Assembly (NCBI GenBank): GCA_023229465.1
Contig: JALNZE010000009.1
Coordinates: 62,001-126,000 of the forward strand
Reading direction: 5' to 3'
Source: Chitinophagaceae bacterium
GTDB lineage: Bacteria; Bacteroidota; Bacteroidia; Chitinophagales; Chitinophagaceae
DNA length: 64,000 nt
In this document: positions 33,204-41,855 of the stretch, in pieces
Numbering within the stretch: position 1 is the first letter of the stretch
Layout: every line of letters begins with the position of its first letter
The notes under the pieces: generated by a model
Databases searched by the model: none
The model's input: only the letters and a program-made list of their open reading frames with translations
What the model was told of the DNA's origin: nothing
Translations under genes and position numbers: made by a program

Positions 33204-33249
33204 TCCTCTGTTTTGTTGCCATTCATCCCGCGTTTTTACCGTTAAATAC

Positions 33250-33287
33250 AAAACTATGTACTATGTTTAACATGGTACATAGTTTTA
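33250..33287 (+). terminator. Intrinsic terminator of the lgt operon
   Basis: A 16-base stem (AAAACTATGTACTATG / CATGGTACATAGTTTT, one G-T wobble) with a 5-base loop ends in a T-run, 46 bases after the methyltransferase-like gene stop. Confidence 0.75.
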
Positions 33288-33339
33288 TCCTGTAATTAGT
33301 AAACACCAGAACTAAATAAACATTAAAAAACTCGGTACA

Positions 33340-35808
33340 ATGAAAAAATTAACAACCATACTAACGGTTATAGGAGTTTTGGTAGCCTCCTTTACCGGCA
33401 AAGCGCAATCAGTAACCAACGGAAAAGTAATCGGAACAGTTACTGCTTTACAGAAACCGGCAGAATCTGCCTCCATTGGCTTATTGAGAACTAAGGATTC
33501 AGCACTGGTAAAACTGGCTGTAACTGACCATCTTGGTCAATTTGAGTTCGACAATATAAAAGAGGGTAGCTACCTGGTTTCCGTTCAATTGGCTGGATAC
33601 AACAAATTTTACAGCGCTGCCTTCGCTATTTCAAACGAGCAGAAGGCATTTACAGTAAAAAACATCCATCTGGCTGAAAACAGTAAAATGCTGGGGGCCG
33701 TAACGGTTATTGCACAAAAGCCAATGATAGAACAAAAAATTGACCGTACCGTTCTTAACGTAGAGGCCTCTGTTACCAATACAGGCAGTAATGCATTGGA
33801 TGTATTGGAAAAATCGCCCGGTGTTTCTGTAGATAAAGACGGGAATATCAGTTTAAAGGGTAAACAGGGCGTTCAGGTATTCATAGACGGAAGACCTACC
33901 TACCTGTCGGGAGCTGATCTGGCTAATATGCTTAGAAATATGCAAAGTACCCAGTTAGACCAGGTAGAAATTATGACCAATCCACCTGCAAAATATGATG
34001 CGGCAGGCAATTCGGGTATCATCAATATCAAAACAAAAAAGAACAAACAGGTTGGGTATAACGGAAGTGTAACAGCGGGTTATGGACAGGGGGTATATCC
34101 AAAAATTAATGGAAGCGCCAATATGAATTACCGCAATGGTAAAATTAACCTGTTTGGTAATCTTAGCTACGCTTACCGTGAGCGTTTTCAAACACTCAGC
34201 ATTCAAAGAAAATTTATCGATATGGTTTCAAAAGATATTAAATCAAACTTTGATCAGGTTAATAATCTCAGGAATAATGATGAGCCACTCAGTGGTAAAT
34301 TCGGATTCGATTATTTCGCTTCTAAAAAAACAACATTGGGTTTGGTGATAAACAGTAGTAAAAGTAACCAGGAATTTACCAGTGAGAGCGCTATTAATAT
34401 AGCGGATCCCGGGATGATCGTATTGAATCAAACCCGCGCCATGGCTATCAATAAGGATGTATGGAAAAACTTCAGTACCAATGCGAACTTACGCCATCAA
34501 ATAGATACAGCCGGATCAGAATTAACAGCCGACCTTGATTATATTAAATATACTTCCGGTAATATCCAAAGTTTAACCAATGCCTATTTTACGCCTAACG
34601 GTACTCCGTTACCAGGCTATCGCTCTGATACACTTTATGGAAAACTACCACAGGATATAGCTATTTACAGCGCCAAAATCGATTACGTAAAACCACTGAA
34701 AAAGGGGGCAAAATTTGAAGCCGGTTTTAAGTGGAGCAGCGTAAGTACAAATAATAATGCCGTATATGATAGCTTACTCAATAATAGGCTGGTACCGGAT
34801 TATGGCAGGACCAATCAATTTATCTATAAAGAAAATATCAATGCTGCCTATGTGAATTATAGCCGGCCCATCAATAAAAAATTAAGCGGACAGGTTGGCT
34901 TACGGGTAGAACAAACCCATTCAAATGGTAATCAGGTAACTACTGCTGATCATTTTATCAGGGATTACGTGCAATTCTTCCCTACCCTTTATATTCAATA
35001 CCAGGCAAACACAAAAAACACTTATGTACTGAATTACGGAAAACGGATTGGTAGGCCTGATTACGAAAGTATGAACCCATTTGTTCATTTCTTAGACAAA
35101 TATACCTATCAACAGGGGAACCCGAATTTGCAGCCTCAGTTCAGCCATAATATAGAGCTCACGCATACTTACAATGGTTTCTTAACCACTACCCTTAACT
35201 ATACAAAAACAACTGATATCATTCAACAGGTATTGGAACAGAATACCGCAAAGAATGAAAGCTATATCAGGCAGGCCAATATTGCCAATCAACGTCAATA
35301 TGGAATTTCTGTCAACGCCGCTTTCCCGGTTAACAAATGGTGGACGAGTAATATCTATGTGAATGCGTACAATAATGAGTTTTCAGGTATTATTAACGGA
35401 GACCAGGTAACCATTAGTGCCACAACCGGCATGTTCAATATAATGGAACAGTTCAAATTTAATAAAGGCTGGGGGGCAGAATTGAGTGGTTTTGGCAGAA
35501 CAGAAGGTGTTGACGGCGTTTTCAGAATAAAAGGATTTGGCATGATGAATATGGGCGTTAGCAAACAAATGATGAAAAATAAAGCATCGCTCAAGTTAAG
35601 TATCAGGGACCTTTTGTGGAGCCAAAAAATTAAAGGCGAAAGCAAGTATAGTAATGTAGATGCCAGTTTTCGGCAATATGGAGACTCAAGGGTAGTAAAT
35701 ATTTCTTTCACCTATCGCTTCAGTAAGGGGAAACCAGGTAATATCCAAAGAAAAAGAGGTGGCGCCAGTGAAGAAGCCAGTCGGATAAAAACGGGTGACA
35801 GTCAATAA
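33340..35808 (+). CDS. TonB-dependent-receptor-like outer-membrane protein (carboxypeptidase-regulatory domain, plug, beta-barrel)
   Basis: This 822-residue protein has a signal peptide (residues 1-23). An N-terminal carboxypeptidase-regulatory-like beta domain follows, about 25-110, with GTVTALQKPAESASIGLL. The plug domain is about 120-225, with LDVLEKSPGVSVDKDGNI and DQVEIMTNPPAKYDAAGNSG. The remainder is a long barrel of the OMP_b-brl_3 type. No SusD partner is adjacent, so it does not belong to a polysaccharide-utilisation pair. Ligand unknown; a siderophore, peptide or metal complex is possible. Confidence 0.85.
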   Translation: MKKLTTILTVIGVLVASFTGKAQSVTNGKVIGTVTALQKPAESASIGLLRTKDSALVKLAVTDHLGQFEFDNIKEGSYLVSVQLAGYNKFYSAAFAISNEQKAFTVKNIHLAENSKMLGAVTVIAQKPMIEQKIDRTVLNVEASVTNTGSNALDVLEKSPGVSVDKDGNISLKGKQGVQVFIDGRPTYLSGADLANMLRNMQSTQLDQVEIMTNPPAKYDAAGNSGIINIKTKKNKQVGYNGSVTAGYGQGVYPKINGSANMNYRNGKINLFGNLSYAYRERFQTLSIQRKFIDMVSKDIKSNFDQVNNLRNNDEPLSGKFGFDYFASKKTTLGLVINSSKSNQEFTSESAINIADPGMIVLNQTRAMAINKDVWKNFSTNANLRHQIDTAGSELTADLDYIKYTSGNIQSLTNAYFTPNGTPLPGYRSDTLYGKLPQDIAIYSAKIDYVKPLKKGAKFEAGFKWSSVSTNNNAVYDSLLNNRLVPDYGRTNQFIYKENINAAYVNYSRPINKKLSGQVGLRVEQTHSNGNQVTTADHFIRDYVQFFPTLYIQYQANTKNTYVLNYGKRIGRPDYESMNPFVHFLDKYTYQQGNPNLQPQFSHNIELTHTYNGFLTTTLNYTKTTDIIQQVLEQNTAKNESYIRQANIANQRQYGISVNAAFPVNKWWTSNIYVNAYNNEFSGIINGDQVTISATTGMFNIMEQFKFNKGWGAELSGFGRTEGVDGVFRIKGFGMMNMGVSKQMMKNKASLKLSIRDLLWSQKIKGESKYSNVDASFRQYGDSRVVNISFTYRFSKGKPGNIQRKRGGASEEASRIKTGDSQ

Positions 35809-35872
35809 ATTTCAGAAAATCATCGGCGATTTTACATCGTATCTATTTTCTCTCATGTGCATTAAACACTAC

Positions 35873-35900
35873 GGCCCCGATCTCTATCGGGGCCTTTCTT
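35873..35900 (+). terminator. Intrinsic terminator after the outer-membrane receptor gene
   Basis: GGCCCCGAT at 35873-35881 and ATCGGGGCC at 35886-35894 form a 9-base perfect stem with a CTCT loop, followed by TTTCTT. It lies 65 bases after the receptor stop and just before the yajQ promoter box. Confidence 0.8.
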
Positions 35901-35914
35901 TAAAATATTCAATA

Positions 35915-35922
35915 TACCTTTG
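35915..35922 (+). promoter_or_regulatory. TACCTTTG promoter box for yajQ
   Basis: TACCTTTG matches the -7 consensus and lies 15 bases before the yajQ ATG at 35938, which supports that start over the in-frame codon at 35920. Confidence 0.55.
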
Positions 35923-35937
35923 TGCAAATTCATTTTT

Positions 35938-36429
35938 ATGCCATCATTTGATATTGCCAGCGAGGTGGATATCCAGGTATTGGATAACGCTATCAACACT
36001 GTTAAAAAAGAAATCAGTACCCGTTTTGATTTTAGAGGGTCGCCTGTATCTGTAGAACTGAATAAAAAAGACTATCAGATATTGCTGGAAGTTGAGAGTG
36101 ATATGAAAATGAAACAATTGATTGATGTATTAATCAGCCGTTCCATGAAACAGGGTATTGATGCCGGCGCTTTTGATTTTAGCAAGGATGCTTACCCCAG
36201 TGGCAAAGTAGTAAAGAAAGAAATCGGCGTTAGAAACGGTCTGAAACAGGATGATGCCAAGAAGATTGTGAAAATGATCAAAGACAATGGATTTAAGGTT
36301 CAGGTTGCCATTATGGATGATATTATACGGGTAACCGGTAAAAAAATTGATGATTTACAGGAAGTAATAGCCAAATGCAGGGTCGATAATTTTGGCATTC
36401 CGCTGCAATTTGTGAATATGAAGAACTGA
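35938..36429 (+). CDS. yajQ: YajQ family nucleotide-binding protein
   Basis: This 163-residue protein begins MPSFDIASEVD, the conserved YajQ start, continues with STRFDFRGSPVSVEL and ends with DNFGIPLQFVNMKN. YajQ proteins have two ferredoxin-like domains, bind nucleotides or RNA, and in some bacteria bind cyclic di-GMP to control virulence genes. The frame extends six codons upstream to a TTG inside the promoter box, so the ATG was chosen. It is a single gene just after the receptor terminator. Confidence 0.95.
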   Translation: MPSFDIASEVDIQVLDNAINTVKKEISTRFDFRGSPVSVELNKKDYQILLEVESDMKMKQLIDVLISRSMKQGIDAGAFDFSKDAYPSGKVVKKEIGVRNGLKQDDAKKIVKMIKDNGFKVQVAIMDDIIRVTGKKIDDLQEVIAKCRVDNFGIPLQFVNMKN

Positions 36430-36477
36430 GTTAGCCAGGTTTTTGTACCCTAAATAGGCCTAAAATATCAATTTCAT

Positions 36478-36508
36478 TTGGCAAATAGCCTTTTTGGGCC
36501 TAATTTTG
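36478..36508 (+). promoter_or_regulatory. Consensus Bacteroidota promoter of the L31 gene
   Basis: TTTG at 36478-36481 and TAATTTTG at 36501-36508 are separated by exactly 19 bases, the best match to the TTTG-N19-TAnnTTTG consensus in this window. It would give a leader of about 50 bases. Confidence 0.75.
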
Positions 36509-36561
36509 CAACTCTTTTAATAATCGTACGGCCAAATCCGTGCAACCTAAATCTTACAAAT

Positions 36562-36813
36562 ATGAAACAAGGTATCCATCCTGACAATTATCGTTTTGTT
36601 GTTTTCAAGGACATGAGCAATGGAACTACTTTCCTTAGCAAGTCTACCTCAAACACCAGGGAAACCATCCAATGGGAAGATGGCAAAGAATATCCGTTGA
36701 TTAAACTGGAGATATCCAATACATCACACCCTTTTTATACCGGTAAAAATGTACTGGTAGATACAGCGGGCCGTATCGATAAATTTAAAAAGCGTTACGC
36801 GAAGAAAGCTTAA
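36562..36813 (+). CDS. rpmE2: 50S ribosomal protein L31 type B
   Basis: This 83-residue protein begins MKQGIHPDNYRFVVFKDMSNG and has the KLEISNTSHPFYTGKN core ending in KFKKRYAKK. It lacks the zinc CxxC pairs of type A L31, so it is the zinc-independent type B form, which bridges the subunits on the large ribosomal subunit. The start at 36562 fits the family; an upstream alternative would overlap the promoter. A strong terminator follows at 36837. Confidence 0.96.
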   Translation: MKQGIHPDNYRFVVFKDMSNGTTFLSKSTSNTRETIQWEDGKEYPLIKLEISNTSHPFYTGKNVLVDTAGRIDKFKKRYAKKA

Positions 36814-36836
36814 TCTTTCGCTGATAAATAGTTTGG

Positions 36837-36867
36837 ATCCCGAAGATTTTTCTTCGGGATTTTTTTT
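36837..36867 (+). terminator. Intrinsic terminator of the L31 gene
   Basis: ATCCCGAAGA at 36837-36846 and TCTTCGGGAT at 36851-36860 form a 10-base perfect stem with a TTTT loop and seven more Ts downstream. Confidence 0.85.
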
Positions 36868-36904
36868 GCATTTACTATCCGGCTGGTTAATCCCGTGCAA
36901 TTAT

Positions 36905-36912
36905 TAACTTTG
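36905..36912 (+). promoter_or_regulatory. TAACTTTG promoter box of the bshB1-aguB-aguA region
   Basis: TAACTTTG matches the -7 consensus; TGG at 36884-36886 could serve as a weak -33. The box is 106 bases before bshB1, leaving room for a leader with a 26-codon frame. Confidence 0.5.
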
Positions 36913-36931
36913 CCAACGATATTACCTTACA

Positions 36932-37012
36932 ATGAAATGGGCCAGGATGCTGATAATGAATAACCAGGATGATAATCAGGCGAATGTTAGGTGTCAAAAA
37001 CAAAATAAATAG
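36932..37012 (+). other. Candidate 26-codon small ORF in the bshB1 leader
   Basis: An ATG 19 bases after the TAACTTTG box opens a frame reading MKWARMLIMNNQDDNQANVR followed by CQKQNK and a TAG stop six bases before the bshB1 ATG. The spacing suggests translational coupling. The single late cysteine codon is intriguing upstream of a thiol-synthesis gene, but no homologue is known to me and it may be chance. Confidence 0.3.
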
Positions 37013-37018
37013 TATCAC

Positions 37019-37747
37019 ATGAAACTGGATATACTTGCTTTTGGTGTTCACCCCGATGATGTGGAGCTTAGTTGTGCCGGAACCCTCATGGCCGCCATGG
37101 CCGATGGAAAGAAAGTAGGGATCATTGATCTTACCAGGGGAGAATTGGGAACAAGAGGTACCCCGGAAACCCGGTTAACGGAATCATCCAGGGCCGCTAC
37201 TATTATGGGTATCCCCATTCGGGAAAACATGGGAATGGCCGATGGCTTTTTTCAAAATGATGCATTCCATCAGCGCAAAGTGATTGAAATGCTGCGAAAA
37301 TATCAACCCGATATTATTTTTGCCAATGCCTTTGAAGACAGGCATCCAGACCATGGCCGGAGCGCTAAACTGGTAGCGGATGCGGCATTTCTTTCAGGTC
37401 TCAGAAAAATTGAAACCTTCTCAAATGGAAACCTGCAGGCAATCTGGAAACCCGCTTATGTTTTTCATTATGTGCAGGATCGTTTTATTGAACCTTCCTT
37501 TGTAGTAGATATTACCGCCTATATGGATAGAAAAATGGAAGCCATCCGTGCCTATGAAACCCAATTTTTTAATCCGGATCTCGCTGAACCCCAAACCTAT
37601 ATATCTTCAGCCCAGTTTATGGAAACGATCAAAGCCAGAAACCTGATGCTGGGTAAAAGGGTAGGAGTGGGATATGCTGAAGGGTTTAATACGGAAAAAA
37701 CATTGGGCATTAGAGGATTTGATGGGATTATTCAGAATGTAACCTAG
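37019..37747 (+). CDS. bshB1: Bacillithiol biosynthesis deacetylase BshB1
   Basis: This 242-residue LmbE/PIG-L zinc deacetylase has the metal motif HPDDVE at residues 11-16, RGELGTRGTPETR and a distal histidine in DRHPDHGR. The sequence throughout matches the BshB1 type, which removes acetate from N-acetylglucosaminyl-malate to give GlcN-malate, the second step of bacillithiol synthesis. bshA and bshC are not in this window. A bacilliredoxin gene 6 kb upstream uses the product. aguB follows after 37 bases. Confidence 0.93.
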   Translation: MKLDILAFGVHPDDVELSCAGTLMAAMADGKKVGIIDLTRGELGTRGTPETRLTESSRAATIMGIPIRENMGMADGFFQNDAFHQRKVIEMLRKYQPDIIFANAFEDRHPDHGRSAKLVADAAFLSGLRKIETFSNGNLQAIWKPAYVFHYVQDRFIEPSFVVDITAYMDRKMEAIRAYETQFFNPDLAEPQTYISSAQFMETIKARNLMLGKRVGVGYAEGFNTEKTLGIRGFDGIIQNVT

Positions 37748-37784
37748 CAGATTAATAATTAATAATTGGATCAATTAAATAGAT

Positions 37785-38678
37785 ATGTTAAATGTAAAAG
37801 TTGGATTGGTACAGATGACTTGTACCTCCGTTCCGGAAGAGAATTTTTCAAAAGCCATACTCAAAATCAGGGAACTGGCTTTAAAAGGTGCCCGGATTAT
37901 CTGTTTGCAGGAATTATTTACATCCCTGTACTTCTGTGATACGGAAGACTATGCGCATTTTAAGCTGGCAGAATCTATTCCGGGCCCTTCAACCCACATA
38001 TTAAGTGACCTGTCTGCTGAATTGAGCGTGGTGATTATTGCATCCTTATTTGAAAAAAGAACACAGGGTATTTATCATAATACAACAGCCGTAATTGATG
38101 CAGACGGCGCCTATTTAGGCAAATACCGGAAAATGCATATCCCTGATGATCCTGCTTTTTATGAAAAATTTTATTTTACCCCAGGTGATCTTGGTTACAA
38201 AGTTTTTAAAACCAAATATGCCAACCTCGGTGTATTAATCTGTTGGGATCAATGGTATCCGGAAGCAGCCCGCATTACTGCTTTGATGGGTGCGGAAATT
38301 ATATTTTATCCAACAGCCATTGGCTGGGCCACCTCACAGGATGAAGTTACCAATACGGAACAATACAATGCCTGGCAAACCATTCAGCGCAGTCATGCGA
38401 TAGCCAATGGCGTACATGTGGTTAGTGTAAACAGGGTTGGACTTGAGCAGAATGGCGCTATGAAGTTCTGGGGGGGATCATTTGTGAGTAACCCATTCGG
38501 AACCATCCTATATAAAGCCTCACATGATATGGAAGAATTAGCCGTAATTGATATAGATACCGCGAAAACCGATAGCTACCGTACGCACTGGCCTTTTTTA
38601 AGAGATCGCAGAATTGATTCTTATCAACCTATTACCAAACGTTTTATTGACGAAGAAGAATCAATGCAAAACAGCTAA
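37785..38678 (+). CDS. aguB: N-carbamoylputrescine amidase
   Basis: This 297-residue nitrilase-superfamily enzyme has the Glu-Lys-Cys triad: the glutamate in CLQELFTSLYFC, the lysine in KYRKMHIPDD and the cysteine in VLICWDQWYPEAAR. FYFTPGDLGYKVF is typical of carbamoylputrescine amidases. It hydrolyses N-carbamoylputrescine to putrescine, carbon dioxide and ammonia. It is 20 bases before aguA, so the two successive enzymes are co-transcribed. Confidence 0.95.
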   Translation: MLNVKVGLVQMTCTSVPEENFSKAILKIRELALKGARIICLQELFTSLYFCDTEDYAHFKLAESIPGPSTHILSDLSAELSVVIIASLFEKRTQGIYHNTTAVIDADGAYLGKYRKMHIPDDPAFYEKFYFTPGDLGYKVFKTKYANLGVLICWDQWYPEAARITALMGAEIIFYPTAIGWATSQDEVTNTEQYNAWQTIQRSHAIANGVHVVSVNRVGLEQNGAMKFWGGSFVSNPFGTILYKASHDMEELAVIDIDTAKTDSYRTHWPFLRDRRIDSYQPITKRFIDEEESMQNS

Positions 38679-38698
38679 GATTCCCCGAAATACCTAAA

Positions 38699-39739
38699 AT
38701 GAAAACACCCAAAGAATACGGATACTATTTTCCGGCTGAATTTGCACCGCATGAAGCTACCTGGTTAAGCTGGCCGCATAAGGAAGCCAGTTGGCCCGGA
38801 AAAATGGATGCTATTTATCCTTCCTATTGCCAATTCATTAAATATCTTACCCTGAGTGAAAAAGTGCGCATCAATGTATCAAATGATGCGATGAAAATAG
38901 TTGCTATCCGGCATTTGAAAAAAGCGGGCATTGCTTTAGATATGGTTGAATTTTTTATGCATCCTACCAACGATGCCTGGTGCCGTGATCATGGTCCTGC
39001 TTTTTTAATAAACCCTGCCGCTAAAATTAAAAAAGTAATCGTAGACTGGAATTACAATGCATGGGGCAATAAATATCCTCCCTTTGATCTTGATGATGTG
39101 ATACCTACTTTAATTGGTAACCATTTTTCCATACCGGTATATAACCCGGGCATAGTGATGGAAGGGGGATCAGTTGAATTTAACGGGAAGGGGAGTTTAC
39201 TCAGTTCCACTGCCTGTTTACTAAACCCTAACAGAAACCCCGCCCTTAGTGTAAGCCAGGTAGAAAATTATTTATACGATTATTATGGGGTAGAACAGGT
39301 ATTATGGGTTAATGAGGGTATTGTAGGGGATGATACAGACGGTCATATAGATGACACCGTTCGTTTCGTAAATGAGGATACCGTTATTACGGTGATTGAA
39401 GAAAATATGCAGGATGCTAATTATGCCTTACTGCAATCGAATCTGAAACAATTAAAAGCCATGCGCTTGCTGAATGGCAAACAACTGAACATTATTGAGT
39501 TGCCAATGCCGGATGAAATTATCTATGAAAACCAGCGCCTGCCGGCTTCTTATGCAAATTTTTATATCAGTAACGGGCATGTGATCGTTCCCACTTTTCG
39601 TAGCCCTAAAGATGAAAAAGCAATACAGGTTATTGCCGCTTGTTTTCCAGGAAGAGAAGTAGTGGGCATCGACTCAACTGATATTATCTGGGGACTAGGC
39701 AGCTTTCATTGCCTGAGTCAGCAGGAACCAAGTGTGTAA
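38699..39739 (+). CDS. aguA: Agmatine deiminase
   Basis: This 346-residue pentein enzyme has the AguA landmarks: PHEATWLSWPH, DAWCRDHGPAF, MEGGSVEFNGKG, DDTDGHIDDTVRF (His/Asp) and the C-terminal nucleophile cysteine in GSFHCLSQQEP. It converts agmatine to N-carbamoylputrescine and ammonia in the cytoplasm. Together with aguB and the arginine decarboxylase at 28 kb it completes arginine-to-putrescine. It is the last gene of the rightward group; a convergent HD-domain gene begins 71 bases on. Confidence 0.96.
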   Translation: MKTPKEYGYYFPAEFAPHEATWLSWPHKEASWPGKMDAIYPSYCQFIKYLTLSEKVRINVSNDAMKIVAIRHLKKAGIALDMVEFFMHPTNDAWCRDHGPAFLINPAAKIKKVIVDWNYNAWGNKYPPFDLDDVIPTLIGNHFSIPVYNPGIVMEGGSVEFNGKGSLLSSTACLLNPNRNPALSVSQVENYLYDYYGVEQVLWVNEGIVGDDTDGHIDDTVRFVNEDTVITVIEENMQDANYALLQSNLKQLKAMRLLNGKQLNIIELPMPDEIIYENQRLPASYANFYISNGHVIVPTFRSPKDEKAIQVIAACFPGREVVGIDSTDIIWGLGSFHCLSQQEPSV

Positions 39740-39810
39740 AAAAGTCAAATTTTAGTCACCCATATTTTCAGATTGTATGGGAATCAGTATAAAAAGAAAT
39801 GTACGAATGA

Positions 39811-40413
39811 TTATACAATAACTAAAGCCTGCCTGGGAATAATAAAATTGATTAATTCATCTAAGGGGATGTCTGCACGTGTACAGGCATCCATAATATC
39901 TTCCCTGGATACATTCGCGGCAAAAGATTTTTCTTTCAACCTTTTCTTAACGCCTTTCAGGTCCATTCCATCATAACCACCCGGGCGCATTAATGAATAG
40001 GCATGAATTAATCCCGACAATTCATCAAAGGCATACAACATCTTATCCATCGCATTTACCGGTTCTACCCCAAAATGCAAGTGGCCATGTGAAGCGATGG
40101 CATGGATAATGTCCGGATCTATTTTTCTTTGTTCCAACTCTTCAATAATTTTACTGCAATGCAGTTCTGGCCATTGATCCCAGTCGGCATCGTGCAGCAA
40201 GCCGGCCATTTCCCATTTCCATTGGCCATCCTCATCCAGTAGCTCCTTTTCGGCGGCCCAGCATTTCATTAAATGGGCCACCTGTTGCATATGTATTCTT
40301 AGTTTCGGATTCAGCACCCATTGATGAAAAAGCGCATTGGCCTCTTCACGTGATAACAGGTTGCCTTTATTTACCGGATCGCCGAATATTGTTCTTCCCA
40401 GGTGAAGTGACAT
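39811..40413 (-). CDS. HD-domain metal-dependent phosphohydrolase family protein
   Basis: The protein has 200 residues from the ATG at 40411-40413. A start further upstream at 40494 would overlap the CoA-transferase gene by 26 bases and add residues that do not fit. HD-type residues are visible: a first histidine in RIHMQQVAHLM, the HD pair in GLLHDADWD and later histidines in AIASHGHLH. Many relatives act on nucleotides, but the true substrate is not known. It is 55 bases downstream of the CoA-transferase on the same strand. Confidence 0.7.
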   Translation of the reverse strand: MSLHLGRTIFGDPVNKGNLLSREEANALFHQWVLNPKLRIHMQQVAHLMKCWAAEKELLDEDGQWKWEMAGLLHDADWDQWPELHCSKIIEELEQRKIDPDIIHAIASHGHLHFGVEPVNAMDKMLYAFDELSGLIHAYSLMRPGGYDGMDLKGVKKRLKEKSFAANVSREDIMDACTRADIPLDELINFIIPRQALVIV

Positions 40414-40468
40414 TTGTTTTTTCTTTATTTCAAAGATAGGGGGCTGGTGGTAATCATCTGCAACAAAC

Positions 40469-41758
40469 CTATAAAAACTGTTTGAACCTTTCAAAACAGG
40501 CTTTAGTTAGTAATTCCCTGTCATCCGGATGTGCGATATCAATCAGTGATTTAGCACGTTGCCGAAGATTTTTGCCATAGAGATAGGCAATTCCATATTC
40601 AGTTACCACATAATGGATATGACCTCTTGTGGTTACAACACCCGCGAAATCTTTTAAACAGGGCACAATACGGGGAACGCCTCTATGCGTTCTGCTGGTG
40701 AGCGCGATAATGGGTTTGCCGCCTTCACTAAGTGCCGCGCCACGCATAAAGTCCATCTGACCCCCGATACCACTATATTGTATAGAGCCGATACTGTCTG
40801 AACAGACCTGGCCCGTAAGGTCTACTTCAATCGCACTGTTAATGGCCACCATATTGGGGTTTCTGCGTATTACATGCGGGTCATTTACATAATCAATATC
40901 AAGGAAGGCAATGGCAGGATTATCATCTACATAATCATATAAACGCCTGGTGCCAATGGCAAAGCCGGTAACTGCTTTATTCGGATGAATCCGTTTTTTC
41001 CGGTTATTGATTACCCCTTTTTCAAAAAGATCGATAACGCCATCGCTAAGCATTTCAGTATGTATTCCAATGTCTTTATGACTTGTCAGCGCTTTCAATA
41101 CCGCATCCGGAATGGTACCAATACCCATCTGTAACGTACTCCCATCTTCAATCATTCCGGCAATATATTTTCCAATGGCCAGTTCCGTTTCGGTGGTATT
41201 CTCACCATAATTCACTTCGGGCAGTTCTTCTTCCTGGTATACCATATGTGTGAAACGGGATACATGGATCAATCCATCGCCATGTGTACGTGGCACCCTG
41301 GGATTTACCTGTGCAATTACCCGGGTAGCAGTATGCACGGCAGAACGGGCTATGTCAACAGAGGTACCTAATGAACAATAGCCATGTGAATCTGGTGGTG
41401 ATACCTGCACAATTGCCACATCAATAGGAAGAATTTTTTTATTGAACAGGTCCGGAATATCACTGAGGAAAACAGGAATATAATCTGCACGGCCATTGTT
41501 TACAGCTTCACGTACGGGAGCTGAAACAAACATACAGTTAATATGAAAACTTTCCTGGTATTGCGGTTTTTGAACTTCAAGATCGCCCAGTACACTAATG
41601 AATACGAGTTCTACATGACGGAGCCTGGGTGCCTGCTCTGCCAGTTTTCGCATAAGGTAAAGTGGGGTACAGGCGCTGCCATGGATAAATAATCGCTGAT
41701 TGCTTTGAATAATACTGAGTGCCTCTTCGGCTGTTGTATATATTGAATGAGAAGCCAT
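40469..41758 (-). CDS. Acetyl-CoA hydrolase/transferase family CoA-transferase
   Basis: This 429-residue protein belongs to the family of 4-hydroxybutyrate and acetate CoA-transferases. It has an N-terminal LFIHGSACTPLYLM segment, GIGTIPDAVLKAL, the catalytic-glutamate region NSAIEVDLTGQV, GGQMDFMRGA and VTEYGIAYLYG. It moves CoA between acyl groups, often acetyl-CoA and another organic acid. No beta-oxidation or butyrate genes are adjacent, so the acyl partner is unclear. The gene leads a two-gene leftward unit with the HD-domain protein. Confidence 0.85.
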   Translation of the reverse strand: MASHSIYTTAEEALSIIQSNQRLFIHGSACTPLYLMRKLAEQAPRLRHVELVFISVLGDLEVQKPQYQESFHINCMFVSAPVREAVNNGRADYIPVFLSDIPDLFNKKILPIDVAIVQVSPPDSHGYCSLGTSVDIARSAVHTATRVIAQVNPRVPRTHGDGLIHVSRFTHMVYQEEELPEVNYGENTTETELAIGKYIAGMIEDGSTLQMGIGTIPDAVLKALTSHKDIGIHTEMLSDGVIDLFEKGVINNRKKRIHPNKAVTGFAIGTRRLYDYVDDNPAIAFLDIDYVNDPHVIRRNPNMVAINSAIEVDLTGQVCSDSIGSIQYSGIGGQMDFMRGAALSEGGKPIIALTSRTHRGVPRIVPCLKDFAGVVTTRGHIHYVVTEYGIAYLYGKNLRQRAKSLIDIAHPDDRELLTKACFERFKQFL

Positions 41759-41855
41759 GGTATAGATTTAGTGCAAAAATCAGGGTATTTCAAATTCTAA
41801 AAAATGATTTTTGTAAGGTTTTTTCCTGATAAATATACTATTTGGACTAAACCGG

